A stretch of DNA of 64,000 bases from Cognatishimia sp. WU-CL00825 (lineage in GTDB: Bacteria; Pseudomonadota; Alphaproteobacteria; Rhodobacterales; Rhodobacteraceae): positions 124,001 to 188,000 of the forward strand of contig NZ_BAABWX010000003.1 in the NCBI RefSeq assembly GCF_040364665.1, written 5' to 3'. The position numbers were made by a program, and so were the translations under genes. Under the pieces are notes generated by a model. That model made no database searches. It saw only the letters and a list, made by a program, of their open reading frames with translations, and was not told the DNA's origin. Positions 16,518-26,263 of this stretch are shown here, piece after piece; positions within the stretch are counted from its first letter, which is position 1; every line of letters begins with the position of its first letter.

Positions 16518-19088
16518 ATGACGCGCTATACCCCCGCGGAAATCGAAGCAAAGTGGCAAGCGGCCTGGGATAAGGCTGATACGTTTAAGGCTGTTCGCGA
16601 TGTGAACAAGCCCAAGTATTATGTGCTGGAGATGTTCCCTTATCCGTCGGGTAAGCTGCACATGGGCCATGTGCGCAACTACACGATGGGCGATGTGATC
16701 GCGCGTTATAAGATGAGCACGGGCCACAATGTTTTGCACCCAATGGGGTTTGACGCCTTTGGTATGCCAGCCGAAAACGCAGCGATGGCGTCGGGCGGTC
16801 ACCCAAAGGATTGGACCTATTCCAACATCGACACGATGGTCGAGCAAATGAAACCGCTGGGCCTGTCGCTGGACTGGTCACGGATGTTTGCCACATGTGA
16901 CGTGGAATACTATGGCCAGCAGCAGGCGCTGTTCTTGGATATGCTGGACAAAGACCTCGTGTACCGCAAAAACGCCGTGGTGAACTGGGATCCGGTTGAT
17001 ATGACCGTTCTGGCCAACGAGCAGGTCGAAGGTGGCCGCGGCTGGCGTTCGGGGGCGCTGGTGGAACGGCGCGAATTGACGCAATGGTTCTTTAAGATCT
17101 CGGACATGTCCGAAGAATTGCTTGCGTCCTTGGATGATCTGGACAACTGGCCTGCCAAAGTGCGGCTGATGCAGGAAAACTGGATCGGCAAGTCGCGAGG
17201 TTTGCAGTTTGGCTTTGATCGGGTGGATGGCGAAGCGGCCATCGAGGTGTACACAACCCGCCCCGATACGCTGATGGGTGCGTCTTTTGTGGGGATCTCG
17301 CCGGATCACCCGATTGCCAAAAAGCTGGAAGCCGAAAATGCGGATGTGGCGGCGTTTGTGGCTGAATGCCGCAAAGGTGGCACAACTGAAGAAGCCATTG
17401 AGACCGCGCCAAAGCTGGGCTTTGACACCGGAATTAAGGTCAAGCACCCGCTGAACCCAGATTGGGAACTGCCGGTTTGGATCGCGAATTTTATCCTGAT
17501 GGATTACGGCACTGGCGCGGTGTTTGCCTGCCCAGCGCATGACGAACGCGATTTTGAATTCGCCACCAAATACGAATTGCCGATTGTACCGGTGTTTGAA
17601 GCGGTGAGCGGCGAAGCGGCCAAGGGCGCTTATGTGCCGGGCAAGACCGACAGGGTGCGCTATGTCAAAGGCTTTGGCATTGATGGCGAGACCACTGGCG
17701 AAGAGGCGGTAGATGCGGCTGTGGATGCGGCTGAACAGGCGGGCTGGGGTCAGGGCGTGACCAAGTATCGTCTGCGCGATTGGGGCCTAAGCCGCCAACG
17801 TTATTGGGGTTGCCCAATCCCAGTTGTGCATTGTGATGCCTGCGGCGTGGTGCCTGAAAAGAAAGAAAACCTGCCGATCGAACTGCCTTATGACGAAGGC
17901 GGCAAGCCGATTGATTTCTCGGTTCCCGGCAATCCGCTGGATCGCCACCCAAGCTGGCGCGATTGCGCTTGCCCGTCTTGTGGCAAACCTGCGCAGCGCG
18001 AAACTGATACCATGGATACCTTTGTCGATTCCTCTTGGTATTTCGCGCGCTTCACAGCACCGCGTGCAGATACGCCAACCGATATGGCAGATGCGGAATA
18101 CTGGATGAACGTTGACCAGTATATCGGCGGCATTGAACACGCGATTTTGCATCTGCTCTATTCGCGCTTCTTTGCGCGGGCGATGAACATCACGGGTCAT
18201 TTGCCAGAGAAAAGCAAAGAGCCGTTTGACGCGCTGTTCACCCAAGGCATGGTGACCCACGCGATTTACAAAAACGCCGAGCGCACCGATGACAATGGCC
18301 GGGCTGTATACCACTACCCGAACGAAGTCGAAGAACGCGATGGCGAGACGGTTGTCAAAGAAACCGGTGAAAAGATCAAAGTGATCCCATCGGCGAAAAT
18401 GTCGAAATCCAAAAACAACGTGGTGGATCCTCTGGCGATTATTTCCGCCTATGGCGCTGACACGGCGCGTTGGTTTGTGTTGTCTGACAGCCCTCCGGAA
18501 CGGGATGTGGAATGGACAGCATCCGGTGCCGAGGCGGCGCATAAACACCTGAACCGCGTTTGGAACCTGTGTGACAAGATAGCCGCGATGGACCCTGATG
18601 CGCAGGGCAAAGGCGACGAAGATCTGCGGCGTGAAATGCACAAGGCGATCCGGGATGTCACGCTGGGGGTTGAAAGCTTTGGCTTTAACGCAGCCATTGC
18701 CAAGCTTTATGGCTTTACCGCTACCCTGACGAAATCCAAAGCCGGGGCCGCTGCGCAAAAGCAGGCGATCATGACCCTGGCACAGCTGATGTCACCAATG
18801 ACACCGCATCTGGCCGAAGATATCTGGGCGCACCAAGGCGGTGCGGGCCTGATTGTGGACGCCCCCTGGCCGGTGGCTGATGCGGCGATGCTGGTTGAGG
18901 CCTCGGTGACTTTGCCGATCCAAATCAACGGCAAACGCCGCGCGGAAATCAGCGTGCCAGCAGATATGAGCAAACAAGAGGTTGAAAAACTGGTTCTGGC
19001 AAACGAAGCTGTTGTTCGAGTGTTGGATGGGGCCCAACCCAAGAAATTGATCGTTGTCCCCGGTCGGATTGTGAATGTCGTCGTTTAA
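16518..19088 (+). CDS. leuS: Leucyl-tRNA synthetase
   Basis: An 856-residue class I synthetase that charges tRNA-Leu. The HIGH box appears as HMGH in [16 protein letters not shown], the KMSKS loop is [14 protein letters not shown], and the CP1 editing domain contains [13 protein letters not shown] and [13 protein letters not shown]. Start ATG 16518 has AAAGGG 8-10 nt upstream; an in-frame TTG at 16500 is ignored. Its end overlaps lptE by 14 bp, and lptE overlaps holA by 4 bp, forming the conserved alphaproteobacterial leuS-lptE-holA operon. Confidence 0.97.
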   Translation: MTRYTPAEIEAKWQAAWDKADTFKAVRDVNKPKYYVLEMFPYPSGKLHMGHVRNYTMGDVIARYKMSTGHNVLHPMGFDAFGMPAENAAMASGGHPKDWTYSNIDTMVEQMKPLGLSLDWSRMFATCDVEYYGQQQALFLDMLDKDLVYRKNAVVNWDPVDMTVLANEQVEGGRGWRSGALVERRELTQWFFKISDMSEELLASLDDLDNWPAKVRLMQENWIGKSRGLQFGFDRVDGEAAIEVYTTRPDTLMGASFVGISPDHPIAKKLEAENADVAAFVAECRKGGTTEEAIETAPKLGFDTGIKVKHPLNPDWELPVWIANFILMDYGTGAVFACPAHDERDFEFATKYELPIVPVFEAVSGEAAKGAYVPGKTDRVRYVKGFGIDGETTGEEAVDAAVDAAEQAGWGQGVTKYRLRDWGLSRQRYWGCPIPVVHCDACGVVPEKKENLPIELPYDEGGKPIDFSVPGNPLDRHPSWRDCACPSCGKPAQRETDTMDTFVDSSWYFARFTAPRADTPTDMADAEYWMNVDQYIGGIEHAILHLLYSRFFARAMNITGHLPEKSKEPFDALFTQGMVTHAIYKNAERTDDNGRAVYHYPNEVEERDGETVVKETGEKIKVIPSAKMSKSKNNVVDPLAIISAYGADTARWFVLSDSPPERDVEWTASGAEAAHKHLNRVWNLCDKIAAMDPDAQGKGDEDLRREMHKAIRDVTLGVESFGFNAAIAKLYGFTATLTKSKAGAAAQKQAIMTLAQLMSPMTPHLAEDIWAHQGGAGLIVDAPWPVADAAMLVEASVTLPIQINGKRRAEISVPADMSKQEVEKLVLANEAVVRVLDGAQPKKLIVVPGRIVNVVV

Positions 19089-19572
19089 GCGCCGTAGTAT
19101 TTTGATGATGGCCGCCGGCCCGCTTTTGCTGGCGGGCTGCGGCTTTACCCCTGTCTATGGTCCAAACGGGTCGGGCCATCGCCTGCACGGCCAGATTGCA
19201 GTGGATGCCCCCGAAGACAGCGATGGGTTCGAACTGGTGCGCCAGCTGGAATATCGCCTGGGGCAACCGGGTCTGCCGCGCTATGGGCTGTCGCTGGGAT
19301 TGATCACCACCGAAGAAGGTGTGGCGCTGACCTCTGACAACCGCACAACCCGGCGCGAGGTCATCGGCACCGCCACCTATGCGCTGCGTGATCTGGACAG
19401 CAAAGCCGTGGTGATCAGCGGCAAAGTGGACAGCTTCACTGGCTACTCTACAACTGGGTCTACGGTGTCAGAACTGGCGGCGGCACGGGATGCGCGCCGA
19501 CGGTTGATGGTGATTCTGGCAGATCTTATCACCAACCGTCTTTTGGCGCGCGCCGGCGACCTGCCCGCATGA
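19075..19572 (+). CDS. lptE: LPS-assembly lipoprotein LptE
   Basis: A 165-residue lipoprotein with lipobox LLAGC (C22) right after a hydrophobic signal, followed by [12 protein letters not shown], the typical LptE N-terminus. LptE plugs the LptD barrel and helps insert LPS in the outer membrane. The start lies 14 bp inside leuS in another frame and the end overlaps holA by ATGA, so the three are translated together. Confidence 0.9.
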   Translation: MSSFKRRSILMMAAGPLLLAGCGFTPVYGPNGSGHRLHGQIAVDAPEDSDGFELVRQLEYRLGQPGLPRYGLSLGLITTEEGVALTSDNRTTRREVIGTATYALRDLDSKAVVISGKVDSFTGYSTTGSTVSELAAARDARRRLMVILADLITNRLLARAGDLPA

Positions 19573-20594
19573 AACTGGCGACCCGCGACGCCAACCGGTA
19601 TTTCAGCAAACCGGATCCCAGCCGCACGGGTTTGTTGATATATGGGCCCGATGCCATGCGTGTGGCGCTGAAACGCCAAGAGGTGATCACAGCACTCATT
19701 GGTCCTCAGGGCGAAGAGGAAATGCGTCTGACCCGCATTCCGGCGGCATCTTTGCGCAAAGACCCCGCCCAACTGATCGACGCCATCAAAGCCGTCAGTT
19801 TCTTTCCGGGCCCGCGCGTGGCCTTTGTCGAAGACGCAAATGACACCGCTGCCCCGGCGATATTGGCCGCCCTTGAAGACTGGCAACAAGAGGACGCGCA
19901 AATCATTGTCACCGCGGGTCAGCTCAAAGCCAGCTCCAAAATTCGCAAGGCCTTTGAAAGCCATGCCAACGCCTATGCCACCGCGATCTATAATGATCCG
20001 CCCAGCCGCGATGAAATCGAGGCCGATCTGGCCAAGGCTGGCCTTCGCAATATCGATCGCGAGGCGATGACGGATCTGAGCAACCTGGCCCGCGAGCTGG
20101 ACCCCGGTGATTTCAGACAGACCATCGAAAAACTTGCCCTGTATAAATACCAAGACGACAGTCCGGCCACCTCAGAAGACGTAATCGCCTGTGCGCCCAC
20201 CTCTACCGAGGCCGCTCTGGATGATGTGTTAAATATTGTGGCCGAAGGACGGGCGCAGGAAATCGGCCCGGTGATGGCAAAACTTCAGGCCCAGGGCACG
20301 CAGCCGGTGGGGCTGTGTATTGGGGCCACCCGGCATTTTCGCGCGCTGTATACGGCGGCTTCTGATCCCGGCGGCGCAGCACAGGGCATTTCCCGCATGC
20401 GCCCGCCGATCTTTGGTCCCAGACGCGACCGTATGTTGCGCCAGGCCCAGGGCTGGGGCGCAGCAAAACTGGAACAAGCTCTGACCATCCTGACCGATAC
20501 TGATCTGCAACTGCGCAGCGCCGGTCAAACCGCCCCCGCCATGGCCTTGGTCGAACGCGCCTTTCTCAGGCTCTCAATGCTGGCAAAACGCTAA
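19569..20594 (+). CDS. holA: DNA polymerase III subunit delta
   Basis: A 341-residue clamp-loader delta subunit that opens the beta clamp. Seen: [20 protein letters not shown] with GLLIYGPDAMRVALKRQEVI (degenerate ATP-binding fold), PGPRVAFVEDANDT, and a C-terminal helical collar domain with PVGLCIGATRHFRALY. The gene order leuS-lptE-holA and 4-bp overlap support the call. No obvious terminator follows; instead a Rhodobacterales-type intergenic repeat lies at 20617-20644. Confidence 0.92.
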   Translation: MKLATRDANRYFSKPDPSRTGLLIYGPDAMRVALKRQEVITALIGPQGEEEMRLTRIPAASLRKDPAQLIDAIKAVSFFPGPRVAFVEDANDTAAPAILAALEDWQQEDAQIIVTAGQLKASSKIRKAFESHANAYATAIYNDPPSRDEIEADLAKAGLRNIDREAMTDLSNLARELDPGDFRQTIEKLALYKYQDDSPATSEDVIACAPTSTEAALDDVLNIVAEGRAQEIGPVMAKLQAQGTQPVGLCIGATRHFRALYTAASDPGGAAQGISRMRPPIFGPRRDRMLRQAQGWGAAKLEQALTILTDTDLQLRSAGQTAPAMALVERAFLRLSMLAKR

Positions 20595-20616
20595 AAAGGC
20601 CGCGCAACACCTCCTC

Positions 20617-20644
20617 TTCATCTTTCTAAAAATACTCAAAAATC
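20617..20644. repeat. Short intergenic repeat TTCATCTTTCYAAAAATACTC, copy A
   Basis: A 28-nt AT-rich stretch downstream of holA that is nearly identical to 63562-63588, also just after a plus-strand gene (one C/T difference and one A-run length difference). The shared core ends in AAATACTC. It looks like a dispersed post-genic element; no stem-loop is evident. Confidence 0.6.
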
Positions 20645-20656
20645 AAACCTCTAAAA

Positions 20657-21085
20657 TCAGTCTTTCGGGGCAAACATCGCGATGACTTCGGCTTCGGTCA
20701 TTGTGTGGTGATCGCCTTTAAAGGCAAAGCCATCGGGTTTCTTATCAATATAGATTTCACTGGTCATGGGGATGCCATTTGGGTTGTCCAGCGTGCCAAA
20801 GCCAAAGTGATGATCGTCATGATAGGGACCTGACGCGGTCACCCGGTAAAACAGCACGCTGCCACATCGGTTACAAAAACACCGCTCTGCCCAGTCAGAG
20901 CTTTTAAAGCGCCCAATGTGCTTTTGCCCGTCCAGCGTCACCTCTTCGGCCTTGCATTTGACCGACATAAACACACCGCCGCTCCAGCGACGGCACATAT
21001 CGCAATGACACGCGCCGGTCTCTTTGGGCTTATCTTTCAGCGTATAACGCACCGCACCACACAGGCAGGCCCCGGTTACAGACAT
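20657..21085 (-). CDS. GFA/CENP-V-fold zinc protein
   Basis: A 142-residue protein of the glutathione-dependent formaldehyde-activating (Gfa/CENP-V) fold. Zinc-binding cysteines are visible in three groups: CLCGAVRY, CHCDMCRRWSGG and CFCNRCGSVLFY. Most family members are not true Gfa enzymes, so the formaldehyde role is not assured; a glutathione-related or unknown role is possible. Divergent from a GST-family gene, which makes a thiol-related function plausible. Confidence 0.88.
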   Translation of the reverse strand: MSVTGACLCGAVRYTLKDKPKETGACHCDMCRRWSGGVFMSVKCKAEEVTLDGQKHIGRFKSSDWAERCFCNRCGSVLFYRVTASGPYHDDHHFGFGTLDNPNGIPMTSEIYIDKKPDGFAFKGDHHTMTEAEVIAMFAPKD

Positions 21086-21259
21086 AACACATTCCTTTTG
21101 TTTGAGGTCGATGTTCCCTATCTAGCCTAGGCCAGTGCCAGTTTCTGTCAGCACGCGCATTGCCCTTCACACAAATGCGCAGCTGCTGTTCGCTGGGCCA
21201 CAAGACACACAGGCACAAATTGGCTAGCCTGTGGTGCATCAACACAGGAGCGCGACAGT

Positions 21260-22177
21260 ATGGGCGTTATGGTTCAAGGCCACTATCACAGCGAAGATCC
21301 CGGACCAGAAACCTCTGCCGGCGGCGCGTATCAACGGGAAACAACAACCATCCGCAATTGGATAGCCAACAACGGTGCTTTCCCGCCCGCATCGGGACGC
21401 TATCATCTTTATGCCGCCTGGAGCTGCCCCTGGGCGCACCGGGCCTTGTTGGCGCGCGTCATTCTGGGCTTGCAGGACGACATCGGTGTGAGCTTTGCCG
21501 CCCCGCGCCGCACCGATCAAGGATGGGTCTTTGCGCCCGAGGGACGCTTTGCAGATCCCTTGAACGGCATTGCCGCCATTCACGAATTATATGCCCGACA
21601 AAAACCTGCCTTTACCGGGCGTCTGACTGTGCCCGTTTTGTGGGATAAGGACAGCCAACAAATCGTTTCAAATGAAAGCGCTGATATCATACGCATGTTA
21701 GGGGTCTTCCCAGGGGTGCCCGATCTTTATCCAGCTCAGCATCAAGCAGAGATCGATCAATGGAACACGCTGATTTACAAAAACTTGAACAACGGCGTCT
21801 ATCGTGCCGGGTTTGCCCGCAGCCAAGAGGCTTATGAAACGGGTGTCACCCAGGTGTTTGAAACACTCGATCACCTAGAAGCGCATTTGGCACATCGCGA
21901 TTGGATCGTGTCCGACCAGATGACAGAGGTCGACCTGCGGTTATTTCCAACGCTGGCGCGGTTTGATGTGGCCTATGTAGGGGCGTTCAAATGCAATATC
22001 CACCGTCTGGTTGATTACCCAAATCTATGGGCCTATGCGCGGCGTATCTATGCGATGCCGGGCGTGGCAAGCACTGTTGATTTTGACATCATCAAAGGCG
22101 GATATTATTCCCCCTCTGCGCTGCGCAACCCGCTGGGAATTGTCCCGGTAGGGCCTAAGGTTAACTGGCAGCTTTAG
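21260..22177 (+). CDS. Glutathionyl-hydroquinone reductase-like (Xi-class GST)
   Basis: A 305-residue GST-superfamily protein. The Xi-class signature YAAWSCPWAHRALLARVILG places the catalytic cysteine at C56; further conserved parts are TVPVLWDKDSQQIVSNESAD and a C-terminal helical domain with DLRLFPTLARFDVAYVG. These enzymes reductively remove glutathione from glutathionyl-hydroquinones and protect against quinones. Tail-to-tail 4-bp overlap with the flavoprotein gene. Start ATG has GGAG 8-11 nt upstream. Confidence 0.87.
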   Translation: MGVMVQGHYHSEDPGPETSAGGAYQRETTTIRNWIANNGAFPPASGRYHLYAAWSCPWAHRALLARVILGLQDDIGVSFAAPRRTDQGWVFAPEGRFADPLNGIAAIHELYARQKPAFTGRLTVPVLWDKDSQQIVSNESADIIRMLGVFPGVPDLYPAQHQAEIDQWNTLIYKNLNNGVYRAGFARSQEAYETGVTQVFETLDHLEAHLAHRDWIVSDQMTEVDLRLFPTLARFDVAYVGAFKCNIHRLVDYPNLWAYARRIYAMPGVASTVDFDIIKGGYYSPSALRNPLGIVPVGPKVNWQL

Positions 22178-23334
22178 CTTTGATCCAAAAAGGCAGCCGC
22201 CCCCTGCCCGGCCCAGCGGCCGGTTGCCAGACAGGCGGTCAATAAATAGCCGCCGGTTGGGGCCTCCCAATCCAGCATCTCGCCTGCAGCAAATACCCCG
22301 GGCTGATCACGGATCATAAGGGTTTGGTCCAGCGCATCAAACCGCAATCCACCCGCCGTCGAGATTGCCAGATCCATTGGTTGCGGCCCCAAATGCTGGA
22401 GCGGCAAAGCTTTGATCAAAGGGGCAAGATCGTCGGGCAAAGGCCGTCCAAACTCCATCAACAGCGCCTGTTTCACCGGGTCAAGTTTGGCGGCTTTGCG
22501 CAGGAAATTTGACAGGCTTGCCTTGCCGCGCGGGCGCGCCAAGCGACGGCGCAGTTCTGGCAAGGACAGGTCTGGCAACAGATCAATCAACAAGCCTGCG
22601 CCATCACGCATGGCACGCGACACCATATAGATCCCGCCGCCCTCCAGTCCCGCGCGCGACACCACGCATTCTCCGCGACTGTGCAGCCCCCCGGCACTGA
22701 GCGCCACGCCTTTGAGCGGGCTGCCAAAATGCTTGGCCATATGCGGGGACCAATCCACCAGAAACCCCATATTGGCGGGTTGAAAGGGCGCAACCGGCGC
22801 GTCAGCGTATTTTGCCCATTCCCCATCAGAGCCCAACCTGGCCCAGCTTGCGCCGCCGCAAGCCAACACACAGACATCTGGCGTCAGGGAGCGCGTGCCT
22901 TCTGGGGTGTCAAACTGAAATCCATCAGAGCGGCCAATCCAACGCATCCGCGTTTGAATCTCTACGCTTTGCGCCGCCAATCTGGTCAGCCAGGCCCGCA
23001 ACAGCGGTGAGGCTTTCATCGCCCTGGGAAACACGCGGCCGGTAGATCCGGTAAACACCTCTTGGCCCAGACCCTGCGCCCAGTCCTGCACCTGCTGGGG
23101 CCCAAATTGCGAGAGCATCGGGCGCAGCATTGGCGCGGCCTCTGCATAAGCGGCCAGAAAGGCGTCAAACCCTTCGGACTTTGTGAGATTCAGGCCGGAT
23201 TTACCCGCCATCAACAGCTTGCGCCCAACGCTTGGCTTGGCCTCGGCTACCACCACGCGATGGCCCTTGGCCGAGAGCACATCTGCGGCCATCAGCCCTG
23301 CGGGCCCAGCCCCAATGATCAACGCGGTTTTCAT
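22174..23334 (-). CDS. BaiN/HI0933-type flavoprotein (TIGR03862-like)
   Basis: A 386-residue NAD(P)/FAD-dependent oxidoreductase-like protein. N-terminal FAD site ALIIGAGPAGLMAADVLSAKG with acidic VVAEAKPSVGRKLLMAGKSG and NLTKSEG, the HI0933 signature; mid-protein VLACGGASWARLGSDGEWAKY; C-terminal STAGGLRFDALDQTLMIR and GVFAAGEMLDWEAPTGGYLL. The physiological substrate is unknown. It precedes nothing co-directional within 8 bp except the MscS gene upstream, 7 bp away, so the two are likely co-transcribed. Confidence 0.88.
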   Translation of the reverse strand: MKTALIIGAGPAGLMAADVLSAKGHRVVVAEAKPSVGRKLLMAGKSGLNLTKSEGFDAFLAAYAEAAPMLRPMLSQFGPQQVQDWAQGLGQEVFTGSTGRVFPRAMKASPLLRAWLTRLAAQSVEIQTRMRWIGRSDGFQFDTPEGTRSLTPDVCVLACGGASWARLGSDGEWAKYADAPVAPFQPANMGFLVDWSPHMAKHFGSPLKGVALSAGGLHSRGECVVSRAGLEGGGIYMVSRAMRDGAGLLIDLLPDLSLPELRRRLARPRGKASLSNFLRKAAKLDPVKQALLMEFGRPLPDDLAPLIKALPLQHLGPQPMDLAISTAGGLRFDALDQTLMIRDQPGVFAAGEMLDWEAPTGGYLLTACLATGRWAGQGAAAFLDQS

Positions 23335-23341
23335 GCGGAAT

Positions 23342-24661
23342 TCACCCAGATTTCGTTGTCAATTCGCCACGCAGTTCAACTGTGCGATGCGGATAGGGGA
23401 TTTCAATATTGTGCTCTTTCAACGCGTTCCAAATGGCAAACAACACCTTGGGCGTGAATTTGTTTTTGCCGTCGTCAATGCCGTTCACCCAGAATTCCAG
23501 CGCAAAATCGATGCCAGAGTCGCCAAAGCCGCGCAACTCGCAATCGGGGCCATCGGGGTCTTGCAGCACAAAATCAAGCTTGGCTACAGCCGCCTCGATA
23601 ATATCCGGCACCAAGTTGATATCGGTGTCATAGCTAACTGAAAACGGGGCCTCATAACGGTTGGCAGAGCCGCTGTCTGAATAGTTCACCACGCGGGTGG
23701 TGATGAAATCTTCGTTGGGCACCACAATCCAGCGGCCATCAAAGGTTTCAAGGATTGCCGCGCGGGCGGTCATTTTCACAATTGTACCCGCTTCGCCGCC
23801 ATCCAGCTCTACGTAATCACCCACGGTGGCCTGACCTTCCAACAACAAGATCACACCCGAGATAAAGTTAGACGCGATCTTTTGCAGACCAAAGCCAAGC
23901 CCCACACCAATCGCACCGCCCAACACCGCCAGCGAGGTCAGCGATATGCCCATGATGTTCATAAGCAACAAAAAGGCGATGCCAAAAATCACGATCTCTG
24001 CGGCTTTGGTGGCCAATTCGCGCATGGCCGGACGCATTTCTTTTTGGCTTTGGATCAGCGCGGTTGATTGCGCATTTGACCAGCGGCCCAGCCAAAAGAT
24101 GGCCCCACCAACGATGGCAAAGCGCACCAGAAACAACAGCGAAAAACTAAGATTGCCCAGCGGAATAACCGTGGCATCCAGTTTGGCCATGGTCGGGGCC
24201 AACAAACCCAGCGCGTGGATCAAGGCAACTGGCAGCAACAGATACTTGCCCAAGACCTTCAAAAAGCTGTCTTGCACCACGTCTTTGACCAGAATGCGCA
24301 CCGCCAAAAACAAGATCAACCGATTGCCAAAAGCGATCACAGCCCCAGACCCAAAGACACTGCGGGTGATATTCTCGCCGACGCCTGTCAGCCCATAGGC
24401 CAGCAAAGGCAACAGCAACGGGACAAATTGCAGAATAAACCGCCGGGCCTTGGCCAGCAGACCCTGTTGATCTTCGGCTGGCGTTAAAAGTTTTGTCAGA
24501 ATAGGGCGCAGCCGGCGGGTCACCCAAAGCGCCACCAGAAACGCCGCTACCAAAAGCGCAAATTGCGACCATGCGGCTGGGCTTAACAGCCAGCCTTTGG
24601 CGATCTCCCAGCCTTGCTGCCCATAGGCCAGCGCCTGTTGCATTATTTCGGACTGCTCCAT
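23342..24661 (-). CDS. Mechanosensitive ion channel (MscS family)
   Basis: A 439-residue inner-membrane protein: five or more hydrophobic segments in the first 250 residues, then the MscS pore helix and beta domain, marked by GGAIGVGLGFGLQKIASNFISG and GQATVGDYVELDGGEAGTIVKM, and PNEDFITTRVVNYSDSGSANRYEAPF. Channels of this family release solutes on hypo-osmotic shock. ATG 24661 preceded by GAGGGTGGG; the GTG two codons upstream is less likely. First gene of a pair with the flavoprotein. Confidence 0.92.
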   Translation of the reverse strand: MEQSEIMQQALAYGQQGWEIAKGWLLSPAAWSQFALLVAAFLVALWVTRRLRPILTKLLTPAEDQQGLLAKARRFILQFVPLLLPLLAYGLTGVGENITRSVFGSGAVIAFGNRLILFLAVRILVKDVVQDSFLKVLGKYLLLPVALIHALGLLAPTMAKLDATVIPLGNLSFSLLFLVRFAIVGGAIFWLGRWSNAQSTALIQSQKEMRPAMRELATKAAEIVIFGIAFLLLMNIMGISLTSLAVLGGAIGVGLGFGLQKIASNFISGVILLLEGQATVGDYVELDGGEAGTIVKMTARAAILETFDGRWIVVPNEDFITTRVVNYSDSGSANRYEAPFSVSYDTDINLVPDIIEAAVAKLDFVLQDPDGPDCELRGFGDSGIDFALEFWVNGIDDGKNKFTPKVLFAIWNALKEHNIEIPYPHRTVELRGELTTKSG

Positions 24662-24723
24662 GCCCACCCTCTTACACTGAACGACTGCTCTCCCTCATGC
24701 CCGCCGCAGGCGCAAAGGTCCAC

Positions 24724-24771
24724 TTTGTTCTTGATCTAAATACCCTGGGGGTCTGGGGGTGAAACCCCCAG
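24724..24771. repeat. Intergenic repeat TTCTTGATCYAAATACCC plus hairpin
   Basis: Contains CTTGATCTAAATACCC (24730-24745), matching 41027-41042 with one difference, then a perfect 8-bp stem CTGGGGGT / ACCCCCAG (24753-24760 with 24764-24771). It lies just downstream of the minus-strand crotonase gene, so the hairpin may end that transcript on the minus strand. Confidence 0.6.
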
Positions 24772-24783
24772 GCAACAACAGCT

Positions 24784-25395
24784 TTAACGGCACATGGCAT
24801 TGATCGCAGTCGCGATCTCTGACCGGGCCGACAGAGTATCTGCACCCAATGACAGCGCTGTTTGCATCAGGTCTTCGGGGGCCACAATCCGGTCGACCAG
24901 CCCAAATGTCAGCGCCTCTTGGGCCGATATTTTCTGCCCGGCCATCAGTATCAGTTTTGTCCGAGCGGGGCCGACCAAGGCCCCTAGACGTTTGGGATCT
25001 GAAGGCTGCGGTAAAAACCCGTGTTTCATAACTGGATAAAACACTTTGGCGGTTGGCACGGCAATGCGCAGATCACAGGCCAGCGCCATGCCCATGGCCC
25101 CGCCTGCCAGAGTGCCATTTAGGGCCGCAATGGTAAGACCGGGCAGCTCTGCGATGGCGACGGATAAGCGCTCCCAAAGCGGGCTGGTGGCAAGGCCGGC
25201 GCGGGCCGCGTCCAGATCCGCGCCGGCCGAAAACACTTTGCCAGAGCCTGTCAGGATGAACAGACGCACCTCGGTGGCAGCTTCGGCGATCTCTGCCAGT
25301 TCGCTCAACATGGCTTCGGTCAAAGAATTTGCTTTTTCAGGGCGATCAAGCGTGACCACCCAAACGCCGTCTTCTGGTTTGCTCAGGGCAATCAT
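24784..25395 (-). CDS. Crotonase-superfamily protein lacking catalytic glutamates
   Basis: A 203-residue enoyl-CoA hydratase/isomerase-fold protein, shorter than the usual 255-270. The oxyanion-hole region SAGADLDAARAG and ALNGTLAGGAMGMALACDLR are recognisable, but the first catalytic Glu of hydratases is glycine (G102) and the second (normally in PE after the Phe) is replaced by methionine near 123. A hydratase reaction is therefore unlikely; other CoA-ester chemistry or a non-enzymatic role is possible. Its start overlaps the SDR stop by 4 bp, so it works with that SDR. Confidence 0.8.
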   Translation of the reverse strand: MIALSKPEDGVWVVTLDRPEKANSLTEAMLSELAEIAEAATEVRLFILTGSGKVFSAGADLDAARAGLATSPLWERLSVAIAELPGLTIAALNGTLAGGAMGMALACDLRIAVPTAKVFYPVMKHGFLPQPSDPKRLGALVGPARTKLILMAGQKISAQEALTFGLVDRIVAPEDLMQTALSLGADTLSARSEIATAINAMCR

Positions 25396-26144
25396 ACCAG
25401 GCCTGCCATTTTCTGAATGGCTTCATCGCGCAGGGACACTTGACCGCCCAAATAGGGGTCTGCGCCGGGGCCACACATCCACAAAAGCGCCTTGGCGGGC
25501 CAGTCTGCCGGAATGTGGTCTTCCCAGTTCAATTGGCTGACTGGGTTCATCTCGCTGACCTTGATGTCGCGCTGCATTTGGGTGGCAACCGTGCCCGGCG
25601 ACAGGCTGATCGCGCGAATGCCTTTGGCGCGTGCTTCGACATCCACCGATTTTGTCAGCATCAATGCGCCGGCTTTTGAGGCGCAATAGGCGCTCCAACC
25701 TTCGTAGGGTTTTTCAGAGGCCCCAGAGCCGATGGTTAGTATTGTACCGCCACCGTTTTCAATCATAGCTGGAAGGGCGGCGCGCATGCCGTTGAACACG
25801 CCCTTAAGATTGACGTCAATCACATGCGCCCAATCGTCAGGATCAACAGTCGACAAATGCGAGATTGGTTTCAAGATACCCGCGTTGTTGATCAGCACGT
25901 CCAGGCCGCCAAAGGCCTGCATGCAGGCATCAACCGCTTTTTGCACTTCCCAATAACGGCTGACATCGCAGGGAATCGCCATGGCTTTGTTGCCCAGTTC
26001 GCTTGTCAGTTCCGCAATCGCCTCGTGATCGCGCGCAACCAAAGCCACATTGGCCCCAGCCTCGGCGAAAACCCGCACGCAAGCTGCTCCGATCCCGCGG
26101 CTCGCACCGGTGATGAGAACAGTTTTTCCCTGCATATTTGTCAT
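25392..26144 (-). CDS. Short-chain dehydrogenase/reductase
   Basis: A 250-residue classical SDR. NAD(P)-binding TGASRGIGAACVRVFAEAG, NNAG motif in VLINNAGILKP, catalytic Ser in TIGSGASE and Tyr-Lys in YCASKAG; PG motif SLSPGTVATQM. Oxidises or reduces an alcohol/ketone, substrate unknown. ATG 26144 is preferred over an in-frame start two codons earlier. Translationally coupled to the crotonase-like gene, which suggests a CoA-ester or acyl pathway. Confidence 0.9.
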   Translation of the reverse strand: MTNMQGKTVLITGASRGIGAACVRVFAEAGANVALVARDHEAIAELTSELGNKAMAIPCDVSRYWEVQKAVDACMQAFGGLDVLINNAGILKPISHLSTVDPDDWAHVIDVNLKGVFNGMRAALPAMIENGGGTILTIGSGASEKPYEGWSAYCASKAGALMLTKSVDVEARAKGIRAISLSPGTVATQMQRDIKVSEMNPVSQLNWEDHIPADWPAKALLWMCGPGADPYLGGQVSLRDEAIQKMAGLV

Positions 26145-26263
26145 AAGCACCCCAAAAACCTGTGTTTGAAACCTTGGTAAAGACAGGAATTGCTCGGGTC
26201 TACCCTTGACCCGCCGTACCGCAGCACCGAAATTACTTTAGAATTTATTTGGAAGGGTTTGTT

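Noticed and set aside
17787..18758. 323-codon minus-strand frame inside leuS (also 16878-17540 and others)
   Set aside because: Shadow of leuS: leuS is complete, with all synthetase motifs; the antisense frames have Arg/His-rich low-quality sequence and no ribosome sites.
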